In this document: positions 16,252-26,300 of the stretch, piece after piece
Numbering within the stretch: the first letter of the stretch is position 1
Layout: every line of letters starts with the position of its first letter
Assembly (NCBI GenBank): GCA_031263495.1
Contig: JAISFQ010000009.1
Span: 1 to 32,377, forward strand
Direction of reading: 5' to 3'
Origin: Candidatus Nutricula glyptotermitis
GTDB taxonomy: Bacteria > Actinomycetota > Actinomycetes > Actinomycetales > Bifidobacteriaceae
Length of the DNA stretch: 32,377 nt
Notes under the pieces: model-generated
Databases searched by the model: none
Told to the model about the DNA's origin: nothing
The model's input: the letters and a program-made list of their open reading frames with translations, nothing else
Made by a program: the position numbers and the translations under genes

Positions 16252-16969
16252 TGATGTAATTGAAGCACTAGAAAAACTTGGCGGATATGCGACATTTGGA
16301 AAGTTGAATCAAACAATTGACTTTACAAAATGGATAACTAAAACGCCAGAAGCGAGTGTTAGGCGAATAGTACAAGATAGCACTGAGATTTTCCGTATAC
16401 GAAAAGGTTTGTGGGGTCTTGAATCAAAAAAGCGCGAAATTATGGCAAAACTTGGACTAGATAACTTAGATGAAAGCAGTTCAGAAAAGAAAAGTGTGGA
16501 CTTTACACATTCGTATTTTCAAGGGCTACTAACTGAAATCGGAAAAATGCAAGGGCTCAAGACATATGTTCCTGCACAAGATAAAAATAAGTTATTTCTT
16601 GAAACAAAACTCGGCGAGATTGCAGACACTACAACCATTTTACCATTTACGTACGAAAAAATAACTAACAAAGCAAGGACTGTTGATGCAATTTGGTTTA
16701 ACAAAGACCGAGACTTACCTAATGCATTTTTTGAGGTTGAACATTCTACTGACATTAAGAACGCATTGTCAAAGTTCTATGAATTGCAAGATTTTAGAGC
16801 AAAGATGATAATTGTTGCAGATGTTCATCGGAAACCACAGTTTGATAAAATAATGACAGATTCACTTTGGCGTAGCATTCGCAATATAGTAACATTCCAG
16901 TCATACGATAAAGTAGTGGATTTACATAAAAAGACAATAGATTTATACAGTTTGGGAGAAATATTATGA
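16235..16969 (+). CDS. Predicted type II restriction endonuclease (HTH plus PD-(D/E)XK-like)
   Basis: A 244-residue protein in a methylase operon. The N-terminal 65 residues (DVIEALEKLGGYATFGKLNQ ... RRIVQDSTEIFRIRKGLWGL) look like the winged-helix domain found on many restriction enzymes. The C-terminal part has D151 in TVDAIWF and E167/E169 in NAFFEVEHSTDI, a pattern seen in PD-(D/E)XK-like nucleases (here E-x-E rather than E-x-K). The start has AAGGAAGGAG upstream, inside the truncated dam gene. It would cleave DNA not protected by the partner methylase. The target sequence cannot be read; GATC is a guess from the Dam-like partner. Confidence 0.7.
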   Translation: MSKQRDDVIEALEKLGGYATFGKLNQTIDFTKWITKTPEASVRRIVQDSTEIFRIRKGLWGLESKKREIMAKLGLDNLDESSSEKKSVDFTHSYFQGLLTEIGKMQGLKTYVPAQDKNKLFLETKLGEIADTTTILPFTYEKITNKARTVDAIWFNKDRDLPNAFFEVEHSTDIKNALSKFYELQDFRAKMIIVADVHRKPQFDKIMTDSLWRSIRNIVTFQSYDKVVDLHKKTIDLYSLGEIL

Positions 16970-17190
16970 GCAAAAGAGTAGTAGAAGTTGAAATTGCAGA
17001 AACGCTTTATAAAACAATAAAAGTTGAAATACCTGATGAATACGCTGGTAATGTTTTTCATTATGCAGAGCGAAAAGTCACTCGTGACTACAAGGACGAA
17101 GAAATAATATTATATTCAGATGACTTTATTGGTCCAACTCAACTCAGGTCAGTATATGGTGACGAAATTATCGACTGGCACGATATGTAA
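16966..17190 (+). CDS. Small protein of the R-M operon, unknown function
   Basis: A 74-residue, acidic protein (MSKRVVEVEIAETLYKTIKV ...), starting on an ATGA overlap with the nuclease stop, so it is coupled to it. I do not recognise a family. It shares a reading frame with the next methylase; its TAA (17188-17190) is only 24 nt before the methylase GTG, and no other stop intervenes. It could be a control or inhibitor protein for the nuclease, but nothing in its sequence proves that. Confidence 0.6.
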   Translation: MSKRVVEVEIAETLYKTIKVEIPDEYAGNVFHYAERKVTRDYKDEEIILYSDDFIGPTQLRSVYGDEIIDWHDM

Positions 17191-17214
17191 AGTTTTATTC
17201 TCAAGACAACCACC

Positions 17215-17901
17215 GTGTGGAGTTTCCCAGAGCGTGGCAAGTGGGCAACTCATGATGCTGCGTGGCGTGGAAACTGGTCGCCATATATTCCACGCAACAT
17301 AATTTTACGCTACTCAAATGAAAGCGATACAGTTTTAGACCAATTCGCTGGTGGCGGAACGACGCTTGTCGAAGCAAAACTGTTGAACCGCAATGCTATT
17401 GGTATTGACGTGAACGATGATGCACTTGCGCGCTGCAACGATAAATTAAACTTTGATTACGATTCGGACTCAGTAATTGAAGTTAGAAAAGGCGATGCGC
17501 GTGACTTAAAAGATATTGGCGATGAATCAATTGACCTTATCGCAACACACCCACCATACGCCAACATTATAAAATATAGCGACGACATACCAGAAGACTT
17601 ATCACACTTTAAGTTAAACGAGTTCGTAGTTGAAATGGGAAAAGTCGCCGAAGAATCGTTTCAGGTGTTGAAAAAGGGCAAGTTCTGCGTAATTCTGATT
17701 GGTGATACACGCAGTAAAGGCATGGTTCAACCGCTTGGAATGCAGGTTATGCAAAAGTTCGCAGAAGCAGGATTCGCGCTCAAAGAAATCATCATCAAAG
17801 AACAACACAACTGCCGTGCAACTGGCTTTTGGAAAACCAACAGCATTAAGCACAACTTCCTACTTCTAGCGCATGAATACTTGTTCGTGTTTAGGAAATA
17901 G
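17215..17901 (+). CDS. Site-specific DNA methyltransferase (N4/N6 type)
   Basis: About 228 residues of a DNA amino-methyltransferase. WSFPERGKWATHDAAWRGNW (2-21) and SPYIPRNIILRYS (22-34) match the usual N-terminus of this family. The AdoMet motif is LDQFAGGGTT (41-50), the catalytic motif is THPPYANIIKYSDD (111-124), and ILIGDTR, QHNCRATGFW and NFLLLAHEYLFVF complete the conserved C-terminal part. GTG 17215 has no ribosome binding site. Upstream the same frame reads back through LKTTT to the TAA of the small ORF, so the start may be a non-ATG codon used after termination there, or the frame may once have been joined. It is probably the protecting partner of the nuclease, more intact than the Dam-like gene. 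Confidence 0.82.
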   Translation: MWSFPERGKWATHDAAWRGNWSPYIPRNIILRYSNESDTVLDQFAGGGTTLVEAKLLNRNAIGIDVNDDALARCNDKLNFDYDSDSVIEVRKGDARDLKDIGDESIDLIATHPPYANIIKYSDDIPEDLSHFKLNEFVVEMGKVAEESFQVLKKGKFCVILIGDTRSKGMVQPLGMQVMQKFAEAGFALKEIIIKEQHNCRATGFWKTNSIKHNFLLLAHEYLFVFRK

Positions 17902-17905
17902 CCCC

Positions 17906-18112
17906 TGAGAGCGTTAGTAATTAGTTAATGAATAAGGAGTAATGAGTAATGAATAATGAATAATGCTGTTAGTTAATAGTTAACAGTTAATAGTTAATAA
18001 TTTGGAATCGGAATTCGCCTACGGCTCATACTCCATCTCAGAACCCCGCACTCTCCCACTCTGAATTCCGCACGTAGATGCGGAATCTTAATTAAAGTAT
18101 TGCGTAGCAATG
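17906..18112 (+). repeat. Right direct repeat flanking the R-M module
   Basis: It starts with the same 20 bp as the MATE 3' end (17906-17925), then heptamers, then 89 bp (17955-18043) and 48 bp (18065-18112) identical to the left repeat. The copied MATE tail shows that the repeat is a duplication of the insertion site. Confidence 0.85.
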
Positions 18113-18142
18113 CAATTAAAGGAGTTCGCTCACGCTCTTACT

Positions 18143-18309
18143 CCGCAACTTTTCAAAACAACTTCGCTTGCGCTCGCTCTTTTGAAAAGTTGCGCTAAGG
18201 CTTGGCTTGGCTACGCCAAGCCAAGCCACTCTGCTGCAGAGCAACTCCCAGCCCAAAAGTAACTTTACAGCAGAGGCTTGGATTTTTCACATTGAAAAAT
18301 CCAAGCAAC
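18143..18309 (-). repeat. Three-hairpin element, copy C (reverse)
   Basis: In reverse orientation. Stem 2 is GGCTTGGCTTGGC with GCCAAGCCAAGCC, whose inner pairs differ from copies A and D but remain complementary. Stem 3 is GCAACTTTTCAAAA with TTTTGAAAAGTTGC. Stem 1 arms are identical to copy A. Confidence 0.7.
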
Positions 18310-19800
18310 GCACAACCCCAGTGGGCGCATAGCGCACGCTGATGCAGTGCTATAAAAGTATTCGCAACGCGAATTCCGATTCTTGCGAGCGAAGCAAGCA
18401 ATAAAAGCGTGAGCCGCTAGGCGAACTCCTTATCAAACGCGCTGCGTGCAACGCAGCGCAATAAAAGCGTGAAGGCATAGCCTGAACTCCGATTCAACCG
18501 CGTTGCGTGAAAGCGCAGCGCAATCAAAGTATTCGCAACGTGAATTCCTTCTACTATCCCAAAATCCAGATAGCGTCCCAATTTGTGTGTATTTTATGAA
18601 TCACTTTATAATTCTCGCAACAACCTCTCTCAGAGTTCCTGCGAAGGCAGGAATCTTAAAACGAAGTATCGGCGTTAGCCGATTCCATATCAAACGCACT
18701 CAGTGCAACGCAGTGTAATAAAAGTATTCGCAACGCGAATTCCGATTCTTGCGAGCGAAGCGAGCAATAAAAGCATTCGCAAAGCGAATTCCGATTCCCG
18801 CGAGCGAAGCGAGCGCAATAAAAGCGTGAGCCCATAGGGCGAACTCCTTATCAAACGCACTGCGTGAAACGCAGTGCTATCAAAGTATTCGCTATGCGAA
18901 TTCCGATTCCTGCGAGCGAAGCGAGCAATAAAAGCATGAGCGAAAGCGAATTCCGATTCAAACACACTGTGTGAAACGCAGTGCTATCAAAGTATTCGCA
19001 ACGCGAATTCCGATTCTTGCGAGCGAAGCGAGCAATAAAAGCGTGAGCCCATAGGGCGAACTCCTTATCAAACGCACTGCGTGAAACGCAGTGCTATCAA
19101 AGTATTCGCAACGCGAATGCCGATTCCCGCGAGCGAAGCGAGCAATAAAAGTATGAGCGAAAGCGAATTCCGATTCCTGCGAGCGAAGCGAGCAATAAAA
19201 GCGTGAGCCGCTAGGCGAACTCCTTATCAAACGCGCTGCGTGCAACGCAGTGCTATCAAAGCATGAGCGAATTCCTTTAATTGCATTGCTACGCCCTTTG
19301 TCATCCTCAACGGAGCAAAGCGAAGTGCCCGAGGATCTTAATCAAAAGCATCGGCGTTAGCCGATTCCATTTCCCGCGAGCGAAGCGAGCAATCAAAGTG
19401 TGAAGGCGTCAGGCGAACTCCTTATCAAACGCGTTGCGCGAAAGCGCAACGCAATAAAAGCATGAGCGAAAGCGAATTCCGATTCAAACGCACTGCGTGA
19501 AACGCAGTGCTATCAAAGTATTCGCGAAAGCGAATGCCGATTCCCGCGAGCGAAGCGAGCAATCAAAGTATTCGCAACGCGAATTCCGATTCCCGCGAGC
19601 GAAGCGAGCAATCAAAGTATTCGCAACGCGAATTCCGATTCCCGCGAGCGAAGCGAGCGCAATAAAAGTATGAGCGAAAGCGAATTCCTTATAATTGCAT
19701 TGCTACGCCCTTTGTCATCCTCAACGGAGCAAAGCGAAGTGCCCGAGGATCTTAATTAAAAGTATCGGCGTTAGCCGATTCCATTTCCCGCGAGCGAAGC
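18310..19800. repeat. Array of short variable-stem palindromes
   Basis: About 1.5 kb is made almost wholly of alternating modules. One has a hairpin such as GCACTGCGT/ACGCAGTGC. A second is gattcccgcgagcgaagcgagcaataaaag. A third is a short hairpin between aaaagYRT and gaaYtcc, with stems such as TTCGC/GCGAA, GCCC/GGGC or AGGC/GCCT. Longer modules (gtcatcctcaacggagcaaag ... gaggatctta) occur at about 19309-19340 and 19714-19753. No gene is present; the long minus-strand frames at 18690-19245 are repeats translated. Confidence 0.8.
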
Positions 19801-19920
19801 GAGCGCAAAAAACAAGACCAACCCAACAGAAAGAAACCAACCCCAGCCATAGCAAGCGCGGTAGCGCACCCACCCACCCCCAACCACCCCAAAAACGAAA
19901 TAAACAACAAATAGAGTTCG
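19801..19920. repeat. C/A-rich module, inverted relative to 30310-30523
   Basis: AACAAGACCAACCCAACAGA and catagcaagcgcggtagcgc (19850-19869) recur on the opposite strand at about 30460-30500 and 30320-30345 respectively. The right-hand version is split and rearranged. These partial inverted repeats bracket the giant surface gene. Confidence 0.6.
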
Positions 19921-19960
19921 CTACCGATTCCATTTTCAAAAATTTCGTTTTGTGAAAAAA

Positions 19961-19989
19961 TTGATTCTGCTACAAAAGTGTGGTAGAAT
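19961..19989 (+). promoter_or_regulatory. Promoter of the giant surface-protein gene
   Basis: TTGATT (19961-19966), a 17-bp spacer and TAGAAT (19984-19989). The leader ATG lies about 225 nt downstream of the predicted start, giving a long 5' untranslated region. Confidence 0.65.
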
Positions 19990-20036
19990 TATTATAGGCA
20001 ATTAATTTTTTTAACTTAATGAACAGTTGGTAGTGC

Positions 20037-20203
20037 ATAATGAGTAACGCGAAACGAGAGGGCGCAAAGCCCTAGGGAATGCGATTGAGCATTCGACCCG
20101 TCCGTTAAATTCATTACTCATTATTAACTACTCATTAACTTAAAAGGTGGTGGAGAATTAAATTTGTCAAGAAGACAGTGCAGTTAATACTAACTGCTGG
20201 ATT
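20037..20203 (+). promoter_or_regulatory. Structured 5' UTR upstream of the poly-G leader
   Basis: ATAATGAGTAA (20037-20047) can pair with TTACTCATTAT (20114-20124), enclosing a small hairpin AGGGC/GCCCT (20059-20073). A second hairpin, GCAGTTA/TAACTGC, lies at about 20182-20199. The MFS leader also has a TAATGAG/CTCATTA pairing in its 5' UTR. Confidence 0.45.
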
Positions 20204-20219
20204 GACACAAGGAGGACAT

Positions 20220-20309
20220 ATGTCAACACAAAAAATAACCTCTCCAATTAAGGGGGGGGGGGGGGCACACCTTATGCCCCAAAGTATAACAAGGCGCACT
20301 TTAACGTGA
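20220..20309 (+). CDS. Poly-G leader ORF of the surface protein (phase switch)
   Basis: The ATG at 20220 follows AAGGAGG at a normal distance. With 14 G, the ORF reads MSTQKITSPIKGGGG, then AHLMPQSITRRTLT, and stops at TGA 20307-20309, overlapping the GTG (20306) of the main gene as GTGA. With 12 or 15 G the leader fuses in frame through TPYAPKYNKAHFNVKRLL to the signal peptide. With 13 G it stops early (TAA). The design copies the leader at 538: the same 32-nt ATG-to-tract distance, the same CACACC after the tract, a similar peptide, and a PKYxK motif in the fused frame. Confidence 0.78.
   Translation: MSTQKITSPIKGGGGAHLMPQSITRRTLT
20252..20265 (+). repeat. Poly-G tract, 14 G (contingency locus)
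   Basis: Fourteen G after ATTAA, followed by CACACC. The tract starts 32 nt after the A of the leader ATG, exactly as at 570-583. It sets whether the leader is fused, coupled or cut off from the surface-protein gene. Confidence 0.85.
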
Positions 20310-23300
20310 AACGCCTACTTTCGCAAGTTCTAGCAGTAACTTTATTGGGTGCTACGCTTGTTTCTGTTCCAACGAATGTAAATGCAGCACCGCCAACCAA
20401 TTTTGCTGATGTGGCTCAATGCTATAACACAAGTAGCAATCAATTTGAAGATTCGTCAAATAGTGGTAAGTGCGGAGGGCAGGGCTCAAATCAAGAAGCA
20501 TTCGTGCTTGAAGTTGTTACGACTGCATCGAACCAAACTGCCTACATTCCCGTTAGAGCAGTAAGTACTGGTCCAGATATTTATAACGTTTCATACAACT
20601 GGGATATTAATTGGGGCGATACTACGGAAGAGACTAAAACTGGTGTTAGTGACAACCCTGTCGCTTTTCACCTCTCGCACCAATACACAACCGCAGGCAC
20701 ATATAACATAGTCATCACTCCAAAGGACGATGCTGCGCTAGGCTGGCTAGACGCATTTGGCAGATATAGCAGTACAACCTACAGTGCTGGTATAACGAGA
20801 ATCCTAACGCCATTTCCTGAGCTTTCAAGAACGCCAAGAGCCAATGCGTTTTATCAGACTTTCCAGCAAATGCAAGACGCTAAAAACTTGCCAGAAAACT
20901 TATTCTGGGGAATTAACACATCACAGTTAACAGACTTTTCGAACATGTTCAGCAGCACTTTTTCAAACTATGCATACAAAGCCGCCGCATTAACAGACGT
21001 GACAATCCCAGAAAATTTGTTTAGTGAACTAGATACTACATCTGGAATCACTTTCTCAAATATGTTCAATAGCACTTTCACCTATTACGCACACTCAAAC
21101 ACTGCCGCAACAAGCATAGCAATTCCAGAAGATTTGTTCGAATCAATTAACACATCAAACGGGACGACTTTCACTTCTATGTTCAGTAACACTTTCGACC
21201 ATGCATATTACTCTAATGTTAACGCAGTCACAGCAGCAATCCCAGAAGGTTTGTTTAGCGAAATCGACACATCAAACGGGACGACTCTCAATTCCATGTT
21301 CCAAGACACTTTCACCTATTATGCATACTCAAACACTGCAGCCACAGACGTTTCAATCCCAGAAGATTTGTTCGAATCAATTAACACATCAAGTGCAACT
21401 AATCAAAGTTCTATGTTCAATAACACTTTCTTCGATTACGCATACTCAAACACTACAGACGCAGACATTTCAATTCCAGCAAAGTTATTTCAATCAATTG
21501 ACACAGAAACTGCAACTAACCTAAGTTATATGTTCAGCAATACTTTCAACAACTATGCCTACTTAGATACTGCAGCAACAGATATATCAATCCCAGAAGG
21601 CTTATTTGATACAATAAAAACACCTAAAAATGTGACCTTCAATTATATGTTCCGAGGCACTTTCAATGGTTATGCAAGCAACGCACCAGTTGGAGCAAAG
21701 CAAAGTGCAACAATCCCAGAAGAATTATTCGAGGCTCTTGATTTTACTGCGGGAACGCTTTTTTCTAATATGTTCCAAGATACTTTCCTAAACTATGCAA
21801 ATCAGCGAAAAGTAACCTTTGATACAGGACAAGGCTCATTTACCAACGACCCTGACAATCCTCAGACATTATCAGGCAACGCATTCGGAGTAAAAGCAGA
21901 TAATGCATCTCCAAGCGCTAACCCGACACTCGACAAAAATTCGAAAGATATAAAGCCAGCATATAATAATAACACAGGATTAACGGTTCAAGATCCAGGC
22001 GTTCCACAATTACAAAACAGTGCGTTTAAAGGCTGGTATTTGGATGCCGATTTTTACGATCCATTTGACCTTACTGTAAACAGATTATTTGCGTCCGACA
22101 CAAGCACAGAAGTAAGCGATGCAACTCTGTATGCCAAATTCCAAATATTAGCCGCTCAAACAGTGCCAGATAATTGGGAAAGTCCTGTCTTTTGCTATGA
22201 TTTCACGACATTTGCTCCAACTACCAAAACTGATGATGCGTGCGGAGGAATAAGCGCAACAGAAGAAGAAGGCTTTATATTAGAAGCACAAGTCGAAGAA
22301 AACGATGAAGTCAATATTCCAGTTGCAGGAAAAACGCACAACAATGCTTTTGGCGTTCCATACAATTGGAGAGTGGATTGGGATGATGGTCGCGAAACAG
22401 TCACAGGAGAGCAAATTTCCGCTGCTAGCAAAGTAATCACTCATAAATATACAGAGGAAGGAACGTACCAAATCAGGATAACTCCGATTGATATTGATGC
22501 TACTGTTTTAGGATGGTTTGACGCATTTGGCAGCCTTACTTCTGGTGCTGACACAAAAATAACAAGGATTCTGACGCCATTTTCTGCTCTTGCCAAAACT
22601 CCAAGACCTTACGCATTCTATGAAACTTTCTATAACTTCCAAAATATGCAAAACTTGCCAGCAAACCTGTTTATTTCAGTAGACACAAAAAACGTGCAGG
22701 ACTTTTCTTATATGTTCCACCGCACTTTTGCAAATTATGCACGCGTGAGTGAAGCGGATGATTTAGCAATCACAGATGATTTATTTAATACAATAGACAC
22801 ATCAAACGGAACTAATTTCTCTCTTATGTTCTGCCAAACTTTCTCTGATTTTGCAAGGGACGTATCAACTGATTTGAAACTAAGTTTAACGATTCCATTA
22901 GATTTGTTCGCTGATCTTGTTGTTTCAAATGGAACGACTTTTACGTATATGTTCGAAGGAACTTTTGGTGGCTACGCAAACATAAGAGAAGTAACTTTTG
23001 ACTTAGATGGCGGAACACTTCCAGATGACCCTGCCAATCCTCAAACTTTATTAAACAACACATGGGGTGTAAAAGCAGATAATGCAACGACAGGATTAAC
23101 TAATCCACAAATCACAAAAGATTCAACAAACATAAAGCCATCATACAATGTAGGGCTATCTGTCACAAATCCAGGAAACCCGACTAAAGCAGATAATTTG
23201 TTTAGAGGCTGGTATCTTGATAGTAACTTTGAATTTCCATTTAACATTACGACAGATAAAGTCTACACATCTGATATAAGCACATTGGAAACTGATGTGC

Positions 23301-26300
23301 ATTTATACGCAAAGTTTATAAGCGATTCTAGCGTATACGTGCCAGATACTTGGGCAGATGATGCTTATTGCTACGATTTCAACGCTGGAACGTCAGATTA
23401 TTCATACACTGACCCCTGCGGAGGAAACGGAAGTACAGATAAAGAAGGCTTTATATTAGAGGCGACAGTCGAAGCAGGAGATGATGTTCTGATTCCGGTC
23501 GCAGGAAAGGACGAAAACAATGCTTTCGGCGTTCCATACAATTGGAGCATAGATTGGGATGATGACGCTGTCACTGAAACGACTGAATTAACTTCTGCTA
23601 GAAACAAAACAATCTCGCACAAATATCAAACAGCAGGAACTTATCAAATCAAGATAACTCCAGCACAAACTCCGTCAAGTGCAGGCTGGTTTGATGCATT
23701 TGGAGGTCTTAGTTCTGTTGACACAAAGATAACTAGAATCCTGACGCCATTCTCTGTTTATGCAAGAACTCCACGACCTTATGCTTTCTATCAAACTTTC
23801 CAGAATTTCCAAAACATCCAAAACTTGCCAGAAAACTTATTTGCAGGAGTTGATACAAAGAGTTTAACTATTTTCTCAAGCATGTTCCGTGAGACTTTCT
23901 TAAACTATGCTTACAATACTCAAGCAGAAGACATATCGATTCCAGCAGATCTATTCGCTGAATTAGACACAGAGGAGGCAACTAACTTCTCTAGCATATT
24001 CCAAAGCACTTTCTCAGGTTTTGCGTATTCTAACACAAAAGCAGAGGACATATCAATCCCAGAAGGTTTATTTGACGCACTTGATGGAGAAAAAGTAACT
24101 AATTTCTCAAGCATGTTTCGTGAGACTTTTGCTAATTATGCGTATTCTGCGACAAATGAAGTGAAAGCAGAGGCAACGATTCCAGAGGAGCTGTTTGCTG
24201 AAATTAGCGTGAGTGCTGGAACAAGTTTTGGTTATATGTTCCAGAACACTTTCCAAAATTATGCGAACAAGCGTAAGGTAGAGTTCAATTTAGATGGTGG
24301 TGCACTTCCAGATACTTCTAGCAATCCACAGATATTGTCAGGCATTAATGCTTGGGGAGTTGCAGCAAGCACTGCAGAAGCAGGAGCTAATCCAAGAATC
24401 ACTAAAGATTCTGATGATATAAAGCCCTCGTATAACAATGAAACAGGGTTATCCGTCGCTAATCCTGGGAATCCCACTAAAACTTCTACTACGTTTATTG
24501 GCTGGTATGCAGATGACCAATTTGAAACTCTGTTTACGTTTACAACAGATAAAGTATATACTGCCGACGTGGATACAGATACGAACGCTGTGACTTTGTA
24601 TGCAAAATTCCTAACAATCACGGCGCAAACTGTTCCAAGCACTTGGTCTGCGGATGCTTTATGCTATGATTTTGTGGGTTTCGCACCAACTGATGCTAAT
24701 GATGCTTGCGGAGGAGAAGGTAACACGAAGGAGGAAGGCTTTATACTCCAAGTCACTACGACAGCAGAAAATGAAAGTGCTTCTATTCCGGCTGCTGGAG
24801 TTAGCGGAACCCAATGGGGTGCGCCAGTGTATAATATCCCATTCAACTGGACTATCGAATGGGGAGATAGCAGCGCTAGGACTGTAACAGGCGTTTCGTA
24901 TTCGTATCTTTACACTGTAATCTCTCACGTCTATAAAGAAGCAGGAACTTATCAAATTAAGATAACTCCGACTGGGGAAGCCGAAGCGGGTTGGTTTGAT
25001 GCATTTGGCTATGGAACTGCTACAAACAATGCTAACATAACTCGCATTCTAACTCCATTTTCCAAACTCGCAAGAACTCCAAGGGCGTACATGTTTTATT
25101 ATACTTTCAGCAATATGCAAAACATTCTAAACCTACCAGAAAACTTGTTTGAAGGAGTCGACACATCAAAAGTGATAGACTTTTCTAATATGTTCAATTA
25201 CACTTTCTTTAACTACGGTTATAATGGTGCTAACTTGCAAAATATGCAGATTCCAGAAGATTTATTTGCGGAATTGGACACAGGAGATGGAGAAAACTTC
25301 TCGTATATGTTCCAGAGAACTTTTGAGCAGTATGCGCGTATGAATACCTCAGTAAATGACACATCGATTCCAGAAGGTTTATTTGCGGAATTGGACACAG
25401 AAAGTGGAACTAATTTCTCATATATGTTTGACAGCACTTTCTTAAACTATTTCTATATGAACGGTGCATCAGCTGACATAGAGCTTCCAGAAGAATTGTT
25501 TGAATCAATCGACACATCAAGTGGAGAAAACTTTTCTCATATGTTTAACAGAACTTTTGCATATTATGCTCAGGCTGGTAACGATGACCAAGTCGAGATA
25601 GCGATTCCAGAAGGTTTGTTTGCATCAATCGACACATCAAATGGAAAAGATTTATCGTACATGTTCACAGAAACCTTCCGTCAATATGCCTATCGCGCCA
25701 CAGGAGAAGATGCAAGCAACTCACCTCTAATCCCAGACAAGTTGTTTGAAGCAATCAACACAAAAAGTGGAACTGATTTCTCTTACATGTTCTATAACAC
25801 TTTCAATTCTTATGCTTATGCTAACACAGAACTTAGCGTAAAAATTCCAGGCGAATTGTTTAGCAAAGTAGATACATCAAACGGAGAAAACTTCTCTAAC
25901 ATGTTCTATGGCACTTTCCAAAGTTTTGCTGATAATGCTGCATATTCATCCGACATCAAGATTCCAGAAGAGTTATTTAACTCGATATATACGGGGAATG
26001 GCAAAAACTTCTCGTATATGTTCGCCTACACTTTTGGAAATTACGTCGGCTCTAATGCTACTGCAACAGATGTAACAATCCCAGAAGGCTTGTTTAGTTC
26101 ATTAGACACAACAAACGGTGAGAATTTTGCTTATATGTTCCAAAGCACTTTCAATGGCTATGCTTCATTGGCAAAAGCAACAGACATATCAATTCCGGAA
26201 AACTTATTTGCTGGATTAGATACTACAAATGGAAAGAACTTTACTGGAATGTTCTTTGCAACTTTCGTATACTATGGAAATGGAGCGACAGATGCTGTAA

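Noticed and set aside
17120-17302. ORF between the small protein and the methylase
   Set aside because: It is out of frame with conserved methylase residues and overlaps both real genes; it reads as a shadow frame.
18690-19245. Minus-strand ORFs of 91 and 95 codons
   Set aside because: They are translations of the palindromic repeat modules, repeat each other (SLARIGIRVANT), and lack ribosome sites.
18310-19800. Regular repeats resembling a CRISPR array
   Set aside because: Units differ in length and order, the sequences between them are themselves repeats rather than unique spacers, and there are no cas genes.
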